Below are positions 53,094-61,129 of a stretch of DNA of 64,000 nt, one piece after another. Within the stretch, counting starts at the first letter, position 1. Each line of letters begins with the position of its first letter. The DNA comes from an uncultured Flavobacteriales bacterium (GTDB taxonomy: Bacteria > Bacteroidota > Bacteroidia > Flavobacteriales_E > Vicingaceae): positions 1 through 64,000 of the forward strand of contig CAJQON010000030.1 in the NCBI GenBank assembly GCA_905479995.1, given 5' to 3'. The notes beneath the pieces were generated by a model. It had not been told where the DNA came from and did not search any database. It was given only the letters and a program-made list of their open reading frames with translations. A program made the translations under genes and the position numbers.

Positions 53094-54479
53094 CTACCTT
53101 CTTCCTCCACTTCTAAATCCACTACTTTTTGAAGAGCCTCTACTCTTTGACGCTCCACCACTTCTAGATGAACCGCTCGGTCGTGAAGAACTACCTCTAT
53201 TATAACTCCCTGAAGACTTATTATAACTTGGCTTAGTATTACTTGAGCGATTGTACCTTGGTGTACTACTTTTTTGACTTGGTTTTTTATAACTGGGTTT
53301 TGAATAAGTAGACTTTGGCTTATTATAAGTTGTTCTTGGACTATTGTACCTAGTCCCACCAGTTTGTTTCGTTCCAGTTGACCTTGGAGAAGAATACCCA
53401 GAATTTTTAGGTATTGAACTCACCCGAGGTTTACTAGTTGTAGTTCCAGAAGGTCTATTTAAAGTACCCGTGTTTTTTGTATTTGTACGCGGATTAGTAT
53501 AAGTCGTTTTTGGAGTATTTGATCGTGGCGTAGTTGTGTTCGTATAATTTCTTGGTGAACTAGTAGTCGAAATACCCCTACCCTTATTAACCGTTCCTTT
53601 GGCTGCTGATTGATGATACCCTCTTACATCATTTTTTACAGCAGATTCATATTTTTGACCAAAGGTTCTAATTGGAGCAGAGGCCTTTTGACCATTTCCT
53701 GAGCTTGCATAACTTTTTCCAGCTGGTCTCCTCGCTCCATATCCAGAATAGTTTGAACCACTTCCTCGCTTGCCATAGTAATGACTATTATGATCGTAAC
53801 TGTTGTAATAATTATTAGATGCATAATTATTGCCATAATGGTGATACCCATTATTCCAAGGAGAATAACCCCCATAATAACCTGTACCGCAATAACCATA
53901 GCTACCTGAATAACCCCAGCCCCATGACCAACCTAACGACCAACCGCCATAGTAAGACCATCCAGCATTCCATCTAACTGGGCTAGGATTCCACCAGCTA
54001 TAGCTAGAATAAATACTTGTACCATAATAATAAGGATCATTATTGTACCAATAATAGTTGGTGTAGTAATCATCGTAATATCCACGAGTAGATCTTCTTC
54101 TAAATCGTTTAATACGAGAAGAATATTCATAATCATGGTATTCATTCCCATAATCATAGTCATCACCACTGTAATAGTTGTTGGTAATTCTTACATCTCC
54201 GTTATCATCTTCATAATAAGTCGTTGAATCGGTAATACCCATTCGCTTATTATAAGCCAATTCAGCTTCTCTAGAACTATTGTCTATATAATAATCAGTA
54301 GCTGTAGCATACTCGGTTTCAGATACAACACCTTCTTTTTCAACTTCATCAAGAATTGCCTCTTGGATTGATTTCTTATTTTTCTTTTTTGAAGAAGGGT
54401 AAAAATCATCCTGTGCAAAAGCTGTGCTATAGATTAAGATGAAACTTAAAACAACTCCTATCAATTTTATCGCTCTCAT
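53094..54479 (-). CDS. Secreted Tyr/Gly/Trp-rich protein with Ser/Arg/Lys-rich tail
   Basis: 461 residues. Signal peptide 1-22 (LIGVVLSFILIYSTAFAQ). Residues about 25-60 are charged helical (KKKNKKSIQEAILDEVEKEG); 60-120 are acidic and Tyr-rich; 120-245 are extremely rich in Tyr, Trp, Gly and Asn (YWYNNDPYYYGTSIYSSYSW, GWSLGWSWGWGYSGSYGY); 245-461 are Ser/Thr/Pro/Arg/Gly/Lys-rich (YNKPKSTYSKPSYKKPSQ, SSRPSGSSRSGGASKSRG). It looks largely disordered or adhesive, perhaps a matrix or envelope material; no enzyme domain is visible. Its N terminus resembles the 108-residue protein upstream. Function unknown. Confidence 0.78.
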   Translation of the reverse strand: MRAIKLIGVVLSFILIYSTAFAQDDFYPSSKKKNKKSIQEAILDEVEKEGVVSETEYATATDYYIDNSSREAELAYNKRMGITDSTTYYEDDNGDVRITNNYYSGDDYDYGNEYHDYEYSSRIKRFRRRSTRGYYDDYYTNYYWYNNDPYYYGTSIYSSYSWWNPSPVRWNAGWSYYGGWSLGWSWGWGYSGSYGYCGTGYYGGYSPWNNGYHHYGNNYASNNYYNSYDHNSHYYGKRGSGSNYSGYGARRPAGKSYASSGNGQKASAPIRTFGQKYESAVKNDVRGYHQSAAKGTVNKGRGISTTSSPRNYTNTTTPRSNTPKTTYTNPRTNTKNTGTLNRPSGTTTSKPRVSSIPKNSGYSSPRSTGTKQTGGTRYNSPRTTYNKPKSTYSKPSYKKPSQKSSTPRYNRSSNTKPSYNKSSGSYNRGSSSRPSGSSRSGGASKSRGSSKSSGFRSGGRR

Positions 54480-54551
54480 AATATGTCCTCCAAATTTAGT
54501 AATACTTGTTAATGAAATGTTAAACTCAAATACTGTGCCAGTTTTAAAATA

Positions 54552-54878
54552 CTAATGCCAACATGTTGCTATTAGAAATAAAGAATGGATAAAAACCTCT
54601 ACCACAACCTCTGCGACTACCTCTTTTGCAAAACTTCGATTCCTTTTTTTCCTTTTTTTTCTATGTTGATTGGCACCTTCTTCCTCATAAGCATATTCTT
54701 TGTTTTTTTCTAAATAATCCTTTTCAGTAGCGTACGCATCAGTGTTAACCAGGCTATCATTGTAGTATTGCTCAATATCAACTTTTTTCTTTTTTTCGTT
54801 GTATATTTCATCTTGAGAAAAGCCGCTCAGAGCGCCCTGAAACAAAAGGATAAAAAGCAGGTATTGAATAGATTTCAT
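54552..54878 (-). CDS. Small secreted Lys-rich protein, possibly frameshifted paralogue of the Tyr-rich neighbour
   Basis: 108 residues with a signal peptide (YLLFILLFQGALSGFSQ) followed by DEIYNEKKKKVDIEQYYNDS and a Lys/Arg-rich stretch (HRKKRKKRNRSF) encoded over A-tracts. After that the frame reads KEVVAEVVVEVF from GAG codons, unlike the GAA preference around it. One other frame reads KRGSRRGCGRGFYPFF with the favoured AGA and GGT codons. A single-base slip in the A-tract could thus have truncated or altered the protein. Family not recognised beyond the neighbour. Confidence 0.5.
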   Translation of the reverse strand: MKSIQYLLFILLFQGALSGFSQDEIYNEKKKKVDIEQYYNDSLVNTDAYATEKDYLEKNKEYAYEEEGANQHRKKRKKRNRSFAKEVVAEVVVEVFIHSLFLIATCWH

Positions 54879-54972
54879 TTGACTATAGTTTTACGTAAAA
54901 TTCGCTTAATTTTACCGAGTTAAACTTAATTTTAAAAGTTGTTACTTAACAAAAACTATACCTAAAAATATA

Positions 54973-56451
54973 ATGGCAAAAAATTTCACCACAAGAGAAG
55001 AAGATTATTCCGCTTGGTACAACGAATTAGTAGCAAAAGCAGACCTAGCAGAACACTCTGCAGTTAGAGGCTGTATGGTAATTAAACCTTATGGATATGC
55101 CATTTGGGAGAAAATGCAAGCTCAATTGGATAAAATGTTTAAAGAAACTGGTCATGAAAATGCCTATTTCCCTTTACTAGTTCCAAAGAGTTTGTTTGAA
55201 GCAGAAGAAAAAAATGCGGAAGGTTTTGCCAAAGAATGTGCAGTTGTAACGCACTATAGGCTTAAAACAGACCCAGAAGATAAAGCCAAATTAATTGTTG
55301 ATCCTGAAGCAAAGCTGGAGGAGGAATTAATTATTAGACCAACTTCTGAAGCTATTATATGGAATACGTATAAAGGATGGATAGAATCGTATAGGGATTT
55401 ACCTTTATTGATAAACCAATGGGCAAATGTGATGCGTTGGGAAATGAGAACTCGTTTATTTTTACGTACTGCAGAATTTTTATGGCAAGAAGGGCATACT
55501 GCTCATGCTACCAAAAAAGAAGCTGTTGAAGAATCTGAACAAATGATTAATATCTATTCAGAATTTGCACAAAACTGGATGGCAATGCCCGTAATTATGG
55601 GTAAAAAAGCTGATTCGGAACGATTTGCTGGAGCAGACGACACTTTTACAATTGAAGCATTGATGCAAGATGGAAAGGCTTTACAAGCTGGAACCTCTCA
55701 CTTTTTAGGTCAAAATTTTGCCAAGGCTTTTGATGTTCAATTTACGAATAAAGAAGGTAAAAGAGATTTTGTTTGGGCGACTTCTTGGGGGGTTTCTACC
55801 CGATTAATTGGCGGGTTAATTATGACACACTCTGATGACGAAGGATTGGTTTTACCTCCAAACTTAGCTCCAATACAAGTGGTTATTGTTCCTATTCATA
55901 AAGGTGAGGAACAATTGGCTCAAATTGCTGAGAAAGTAACAGGTATTAAAACTGCGTTAGAGGCAAAAGGTATTTCTGTGAAGTTTGACAATAGAGACAC
56001 TCATAAACCAGGTTTTAAATTTGCTGAATGGGAATTTAAAGGAGTACCTGTAAGAATGGCCATTGGACCAAGAGATTTAGAAAATGGAACAGTTGAAGTT
56101 GCCAGAAGAGATACAAAAGAGAAGCAAGTTCATGAAATTGAAGGTATTGCAGATCATATAGAGAAACTATTGACTGACATCCAAGACAACCTCTTCAACA
56201 AAGCATTAAATTATAGAAATGAGCACATTTCCGAAGCGAATTCTTGGGATGAGTTTAAGGAAATTTTAGAATCTAAAACTGGATTTATATCAGCTCATTG
56301 GGATGGAACTGAAGAAACTGAAGAAAAAATAAAACAAGAAACAAAAGCTACCATTCGTTGTATTCCATTGGATTCAAAAAATGAAGAGGGCGTTTGTATA
56401 TTTTCTGGAAAACCATCTAACAAAAGAGTGCTTTTTGCTAAAGCTTACTAA
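54973..56451 (+). CDS. proS: Prolyl-tRNA synthetase, archaeal/eukaryote-like type
   Basis: 492 residues, class II. Catalytic motifs: [56 protein letters not shown] and [16 protein letters not shown]. The anticodon-binding domain is at 285-385, and a C-terminal domain typical of the type lacking the editing (INS) insertion follows, with [16 protein letters not shown] at the end. This type is standard in Bacteroidota. A conserved hypothetical gene follows, 11 bp downstream. Confidence 0.96.
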   Translation: MAKNFTTREEDYSAWYNELVAKADLAEHSAVRGCMVIKPYGYAIWEKMQAQLDKMFKETGHENAYFPLLVPKSLFEAEEKNAEGFAKECAVVTHYRLKTDPEDKAKLIVDPEAKLEEELIIRPTSEAIIWNTYKGWIESYRDLPLLINQWANVMRWEMRTRLFLRTAEFLWQEGHTAHATKKEAVEESEQMINIYSEFAQNWMAMPVIMGKKADSERFAGADDTFTIEALMQDGKALQAGTSHFLGQNFAKAFDVQFTNKEGKRDFVWATSWGVSTRLIGGLIMTHSDDEGLVLPPNLAPIQVVIVPIHKGEEQLAQIAEKVTGIKTALEAKGISVKFDNRDTHKPGFKFAEWEFKGVPVRMAIGPRDLENGTVEVARRDTKEKQVHEIEGIADHIEKLLTDIQDNLFNKALNYRNEHISEANSWDEFKEILESKTGFISAHWDGTEETEEKIKQETKATIRCIPLDSKNEEGVCIFSGKPSNKRVLFAKAY

Positions 56452-56462
56452 ACGAAAAAAAC

Positions 56463-57158
56463 ATGGAAAAATCCAATAGCCCCAAAGAAATTATCCTTGA
56501 CATACTAAAAACAAAAGCTTGTTTAAAACAAGACGTTTTTAAGTCTACCATTGAAATTTTTGCAGATTTTAAGGCTGAAGGCAAAAAACTTGTTGAAGAG
56601 CTTAAAGCTGAAATGGATGGTGTTGACAAAAAAGTTATTGTAGATTTTATTGAAAAAGGAGATTACGAGTTCCACATTAAGTTTGGTGGAGACATTTTAG
56701 TCTTTTTTATGCACACCAATGTTTTTGAGTTTGACAAAAGCCATGCTATGTGGAGTACTTCTTACCTAAAAGAAGACGACTTAAGGGCGTATTGTGGAAT
56801 GATTAACGTTTACAACTTCTTAGCAGATTCGTTTAAATACAATAGAGCTAACGATGTGGGCTACTTGGTTGCAAGAATGTTTATTAATAAAGATTTACAT
56901 TATTTTGTTGAAGGTAAAAGACAGCTCGGCTTTTTATACAACGATTTTGTAAATGAAATAATTAGTACCAAAAAAATTAGACAGGTAATAGAATCGTCTA
57001 TTTTATACTCAATGGATTTTGACTTGCTAACTCCACGCTACGAAACGATGCAAGAGGTTAGTGTAAACGAAGTATTTGCGGTTACTAATGCTATGAATAT
57101 TAAAACAGGCAAACGATTGGGGTTTAAGTTTCAAGCCGATAACGATAATATTTTATAA
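56463..57158 (+). CDS. Conserved protein of unknown function downstream of proS
   Basis: 231 residues, cytosolic (no signal or membrane helix). Helical N-terminal half (PKEIILDILKTKACLKQDVF), followed by HIKFGGDILVFFMHTNVFEF, YCGMINVYNFLADSFKYNRA and RQVIESSILYSMDFDLLTPR. I recognise it only as a conserved Bacteroidota family; function unknown. Likely co-transcribed with proS. It ends 78 bp before tRNA-Glu. Confidence 0.72.
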   Translation: MEKSNSPKEIILDILKTKACLKQDVFKSTIEIFADFKAEGKKLVEELKAEMDGVDKKVIVDFIEKGDYEFHIKFGGDILVFFMHTNVFEFDKSHAMWSTSYLKEDDLRAYCGMINVYNFLADSFKYNRANDVGYLVARMFINKDLHYFVEGKRQLGFLYNDFVNEIISTKKIRQVIESSILYSMDFDLLTPRYETMQEVSVNEVFAVTNAMNIKTGKRLGFKFQADNDNIL

Positions 57159-57173
57159 TTTTTTGACAATATG

Positions 57174-57204
57174 TTTGTAGGGTAATTAAAAAATTATAAA
57201 TTTG
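57174..57204 (+). promoter_or_regulatory. Promoter of tRNA-Glu
   Basis: TTTG at 57174-57177, a 19-bp spacer and TAAATTTG at 57197-57204: an exact match to the Bacteroidota -33/-7 consensus with ideal spacing. A C follows the box, as often seen. Confidence 0.65.
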
Positions 57205-57235
57205 CACTCCTCAAATGAGAGGAAAACCAAAATTT

Positions 57236-57307
57236 GGCCCGTTCGTCTAGGGGTTAGGACGTCTGGTTTTCATCCAGGAAACAGGGGTTCGATTCCCCTA
57301 CGGGCTG
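57236..57307 (+). tRNA. tRNA-Glu (anticodon TTC)
   Basis: Cloverleaf: acceptor GGCCCGT/ACGGGCT (first pair G1-U72 wobble), D arm GTCTAGGGGTTAGGAC, anticodon stem TCTGG/CCAGG (outer T-G pair) around TTTTCAT, T arm GGGGTTCGATTCCCC, discriminator G. CA follows, but a full CCA is not encoded. Confidence 0.93.
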
Positions 57308-57311
57308 CACA

Positions 57312-57343
57312 AAAAAAAGCTACTCTTTCGAGTAGCTTTTTTT
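57312..57343. terminator. Terminator after tRNA-Glu
   Basis: AAAAAAAGCTACTC (57312-57325) and GAGTAGCTTTTTTT (57330-57343) are perfectly complementary around a 4-nt loop. Works on both strands, also for the convergent ABC ATPase gene. Confidence 0.92.
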
Positions 57344-57366
57344 ATTTTAGAGACCTACACTAGCCT

Positions 57367-58107
57367 CTAAGCTAATTCGCTATATTTTTCGATAGCTACT
57401 TTGGTGTCTCCAAAATACAAAAGCTCTCCTTTATGCATTAATATAGTTCTAGAGCAATACTTTTCTATCAAACCTGCACTATGGGAAACTAAAATAGCTG
57501 TTCGGCCTTGTATCCAATTCTCTTCCAACACTTTAGTCGCTTTATTTCTAAACTTATCATCCCCTACAGCAAATACTTCATCCAAAAATATAATGTCTGC
57601 TTTGGCATATATTGCTATTGAAAATGATAATCGTTGAATCATTCCAGAAGAATAGTATTTAATCTTAGTATCAACAAAGTCTTGCAGCTCAGCAAACTCA
57701 ATAATATCGTTAAATATTTCGTCTATTTGCTTTACTCGAAGACCTAAAGTAGAACCGTTCACATAAATATTTTCTCTTGCCGTTAACTCATGACTAAAGC
57801 CTACTCCTAAATTCAATAATAAGGAAGTTCCATTTTTAATCACCTCACCACCTTTATCAGGAGTATATGCACCAGACATTATTTTTGTTAAAGTAGATTT
57901 TCCACTACCATTACGTCCAATTACACCAATACATTCTCCTTTATAAATGTCTAGATTAACATTTTTAACTGCTTTGAGTTGCTGTTTTTTATTTTTTTTA
58001 TGAAGGTTAAATAACCTTTGTTGAATGGTATGAAATGACTTATCGGCAAACCGAAAAGTTTTATTTACATTTTTTAATGATAATGATATTTCATTTGTAG
58101 TATCCAT
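57367..58107 (-). CDS. ABC exporter ATPase, short form (second glycan locus)
   Basis: About 246 residues from ATG 58107 (a TTG at 58140 would extend it into the permease gene). Walker A GRNGSGKST, signature YSSGMIQRLSFSIA, Walker B IIFLDEVFAVGD and switch VSHSAG. It belongs to the Wzt/KpsT/TagH family but ends right after the ATPase core: no C-terminal cargo-binding domain, unlike the protein at 33408. The permease gene ends 4 bp upstream. Exports the glycan of the 57-64 kb locus. Confidence 0.92.
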   Translation of the reverse strand: MDTTNEISLSLKNVNKTFRFADKSFHTIQQRLFNLHKKNKKQQLKAVKNVNLDIYKGECIGVIGRNGSGKSTLTKIMSGAYTPDKGGEVIKNGTSLLLNLGVGFSHELTARENIYVNGSTLGLRVKQIDEIFNDIIEFAELQDFVDTKIKYYSSGMIQRLSFSIAIYAKADIIFLDEVFAVGDDKFRNKATKVLEENWIQGRTAILVSHSAGLIEKYCSRTILMHKGELLYFGDTKVAIEKYSELA

Positions 58108-58111
58108 AAAT

Positions 58112-58900
58112 CTAGAGTATTTCGGAAGCTCTACCTCCAATTTTTTTAACCATTACCAATCCTATTACTACAACAATAACTCCTTGAACAAAGTTTATTC
58201 CCAATAAATAAAAATTTGGAGCTTCATTATACATCATAATATTTCTGAAATTAATAATAATACCAGCCATTGGATTTGCATAATTTAAAATAGGAAGTTT
58301 TGCTGAAATTTTTTCATAATGATATAGCAATGGAGATATCCAAAACAAAAACATAACTACTAAACCCCATATTTGCTTAACATCTTTAGCTATGAGAAAA
58401 ACATTAGAAAGGATCATAGATACTCCAATGGAAAACAGAACCAAGTTAATAAATACCAATGGGAACCATAAAGCATTAAGCCCCAACGATAACCCATCAA
58501 GGTATAAGTAGACAATGAAAACAAACATATTAAACATAAAGCCTATAATAATGCTCAATTGGGTCGATATATATATATCTAACTTAGACATATTAGAGTA
58601 TTCGTAGAGGTATTTTTTAGTTTTTAAAACCACAATCATACCAGAAGTAGTTTCTGTGAAAACTCCCCATACTATTAATCCAATAAATAGGTAAACAGCA
58701 TAATTAGGTACGCTTACTTGAAGAATTATTGCAAAAGCTACATAATAAATGGCCATTTGCAATAAGGGCTTAATTAATGCCCAAAGCAACCCAAGTTTGT
58801 TTTCATAATAACGTAGCTTAAACTCAATTTTAGCCAATAGCCATATACGCTCTAGCCTATTACTCTTGGTTAAATCTTTATTTAAAATAGTTTGGCTCAT
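58112..58900 (-). CDS. ABC-2 polysaccharide exporter permease (second glycan locus)
   Basis: 262 residues with the amphipathic N-terminal helix (LAKIEFKLRYYENKLGLLWA) and about six membrane helices (IYYVAFAIILQV, YLFIGLIVWGVF, FNMFVFIVYLYLD, VVVIGLVMV). Same family as the permease at 32573, but diverged. It pairs with the ATPase encoded 4 bp downstream and lies 13 bp after the GT4-GT2 gene. Probably moves a lipid-linked glycan to the periplasm. Confidence 0.92.
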   Translation of the reverse strand: MSQTILNKDLTKSNRLERIWLLAKIEFKLRYYENKLGLLWALIKPLLQMAIYYVAFAIILQVSVPNYAVYLFIGLIVWGVFTETTSGMIVVLKTKKYLYEYSNMSKLDIYISTQLSIIIGFMFNMFVFIVYLYLDGLSLGLNALWFPLVFINLVLFSIGVSMILSNVFLIAKDVKQIWGLVVMFLFWISPLLYHYEKISAKLPILNYANPMAGIIINFRNIMMYNEAPNFYLLGINFVQGVIVVVIGLVMVKKIGGRASEIL

Positions 58901-58913
58901 TTATTTTTTAAGT

Positions 58914-61076
58914 TTATTTATTCAAAACTCTATACATTCTTTTAGCAATCAAACGTAATGTATTATTTCTTTTTAAAACAGAGATAACTTTTCCTTTTAA
59001 TAACCAATGATTGTTTGAAAACCCTGTCATTCCCCATGTTGGATTGTCGTAATTTATTCCAGGTCCATTTTGATTTAATAGATTGGAAATTTTATTTCCA
59101 TAGGCCTGAAATAAAGGCTGATGCCTTTCACTTATTACACTATATAAATACAACTCTTTGTTTTTATTAAATGCTTGTGCCATTGAGTTTGAACGTATTC
59201 TATATTGCCACCAAAGTTCTGGAAATGCTACTCCTCTTGCTCCATTTTTAACCATAGAAATTACACTGTCGTAATCTTCCATACCATAAATTAAAGCTGG
59301 ATCATTTTTCCCAAATGCTAAAAAATCGACCTTTTTATAAATCAGTGCACTACTATTTATCATATTATGAACCAGCAAATACGGTGGCTCTGGATTAAAT
59401 GTTGGCCAAGTAGATTTACTCTCTCCAAAATACTGTGCCCAACATCCTACAAAACTTACATTTTCATACTGTTTTAACACTTCTATAGCTCTACTATAAT
59501 AATCTGGACTTACCGTATCGTCTGCATCTAAAAAAGCTAAAAACTCACCTTTAGCCTTGTCTGCACCATAATTTCGAGTTAAGGATAAGCCTTCGTTTTC
59601 TTTATGGTAAACTGTAATGTTATATTTCTGTTCTATTTCTTGAAGTTTCTGAATACTATCTTCTTCAGAAGATCCGTCATTAACCACAATTATTTCAATA
59701 GAATTATAACTTATTTTTTCTAACGAATTAAGTGTGTCTTCAATGTAATTACCCATATTGAAATACGGGATTACAATACTTAACAATCCTCGTTCAGGAT
59801 TATCATTTGTTACTGAATGTTCTTTTCTTTCTATCGTTTCTATAAAATCAAACGTATTGGACAAGGCATCATTTTGAATTAGTTTATCTAATTCTACTAA
59901 CTTTTGAGAATATACAATGTCGTAATTTGTTGTTTTTTCAACTGCTAGCTGAGCTTGTTTCCCTATTAAATCTAATTCCTTTTTCGACTTGGATAGTATA
60001 GCTTTTAATGTATTTTCAAAACTTTTTTTATCGCTATGTTTAAAAATGAAACCACTCTTGTTGTGTTCAACTATTTCTATGTGTCCTCCATTTGATGATG
60101 TGATAACAGCTTTACCCATAGCCATAGACTCTATAACTGCATAAGGTAAGTTATCTACAATACTTGGCATTATAATAACATGCGCCTTTTTAAGCCGTTC
60201 TTTTAACAATTCTGGCCTCATGTTTCCCTCAAAAAGAATCAATCCTCTATTGATGTAAGCTTTATATTTTTGCTTCACATAATCAATCATATCAGCTTGC
60301 ACTGGATAAAAGAAATGTTGTCCTCCTCCTATTATTGAGATGGGTTTATCAAACCCATTGTCCCACATATTTTTAAGGTATGAGAGCATCTCCAAACCTC
60401 CTTTTTGAGGAGTTAATTTCCCAAAAAATACCATATCAAATTCCTCAAACTCTGGAATATCACCAGAGGTCCATTCATTTAAATATGGGTTAAAAATTCG
60501 AATTGGATTTTTATCCTCCAAATTCATTCTTGGAATTAACTCGTCTATTAAATATTGAGATGGTGAAACGACAAGATCGGACATCCTTATAGATGCTTTT
60601 TCCATTTCTCCAGCCCAGTAATCAGGAAATTTATAATGAGGAACCTGATTGTATTCAAAATACAAGAAACTAGGTGCGTGCATAGTCATAACAACTTTAA
60701 GGTTTTTAAAGTTGTTATAGAGCAATTTCTTTTTTTGTAGGGTATAAAATCCTATTCCCTTATAATCTTGGGTTTCAAGAATATCAGGAACACCTTTAAG
60801 TTCCATTTCAAGTTCTACAGTGTGAGCAAATTCTAAGCTTAATCTAGCATCGTCTCCTAATATTTCTCCTTGAGAAACTTGATTAGGGGGAAATCGGATT
60901 ACCTCAACATTTTTAATTGGTGTATCTCTCTGAATGGCTGAAATACTATAGTCGTTAACAAATACAGTTACGGAATGGCCTTTATTGACTAACATTTTTG
61001 ATGTATGCCAGCAATAAGTGCTTATACCTCCTCCATGTATGGGAGGAAACTCTGTTGTTAATAGCCAATAATTCAT
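58914..61076 (-). CDS. Bifunctional glycosyltransferase: GT4 domain fused to GT2 domain
   Basis: 720 residues. Residues 1-410 are a GT-B fold GT4: WLLTTEFPPIHGGGISTYCW, FDMVFFGKLTPQKGGLEML, and IMPSIVDNLPYAVIESMAMG (the EX7E-type donor site). Residues about 440-650 are a GT-A fold GT2: LSIVIPYFNMGNYIEDTL, EIIVVNDGSS, and FLAFLDADDTVSPDYY with the DxD-type metal motif. A two-enzyme polypeptide suggests two sequential sugar transfers. It is in operon with the ABC exporter. Sugars unknown. Confidence 0.9.
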   Translation of the reverse strand: MNYWLLTTEFPPIHGGGISTYCWHTSKMLVNKGHSVTVFVNDYSISAIQRDTPIKNVEVIRFPPNQVSQGEILGDDARLSLEFAHTVELEMELKGVPDILETQDYKGIGFYTLQKKKLLYNNFKNLKVVMTMHAPSFLYFEYNQVPHYKFPDYWAGEMEKASIRMSDLVVSPSQYLIDELIPRMNLEDKNPIRIFNPYLNEWTSGDIPEFEEFDMVFFGKLTPQKGGLEMLSYLKNMWDNGFDKPISIIGGGQHFFYPVQADMIDYVKQKYKAYINRGLILFEGNMRPELLKERLKKAHVIIMPSIVDNLPYAVIESMAMGKAVITSSNGGHIEIVEHNKSGFIFKHSDKKSFENTLKAILSKSKKELDLIGKQAQLAVEKTTNYDIVYSQKLVELDKLIQNDALSNTFDFIETIERKEHSVTNDNPERGLLSIVIPYFNMGNYIEDTLNSLEKISYNSIEIIVVNDGSSEEDSIQKLQEIEQKYNITVYHKENEGLSLTRNYGADKAKGEFLAFLDADDTVSPDYYSRAIEVLKQYENVSFVGCWAQYFGESKSTWPTFNPEPPYLLVHNMINSSALIYKKVDFLAFGKNDPALIYGMEDYDSVISMVKNGARGVAFPELWWQYRIRSNSMAQAFNKNKELYLYSVISERHQPLFQAYGNKISNLLNQNGPGINYDNPTWGMTGFSNNHWLLKGKVISVLKRNNTLRLIAKRMYRVLNK

Positions 61077-61129
61077 TCTCTAATTATACTTTATAATAAA
61101 ACACTTCCCTTTAAGAGATACAATAACTC

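Noticed and set aside
53078-53359. Possible separate 93-residue gene
   Set aside because: It is a shifted frame of the Ser/Arg-rich tail of 53094-54479; its Val/Gln-rich sequence looks like low-complexity read-through.
53100-53560. Short direct repeats that might suggest a CRISPR or tandem-repeat array
   Set aside because: Repeat units are irregular, codon-based and without constant spacer length; they encode the Ser/Lys/Arg-rich tail.
53636-54169. Overlapping open frames on the same strand as the Tyr-rich protein, rich in Ile/Met
   Set aside because: They are out-of-frame readings of the repetitive TAT/TAY-rich coding sequence, with no start context or family resemblance.
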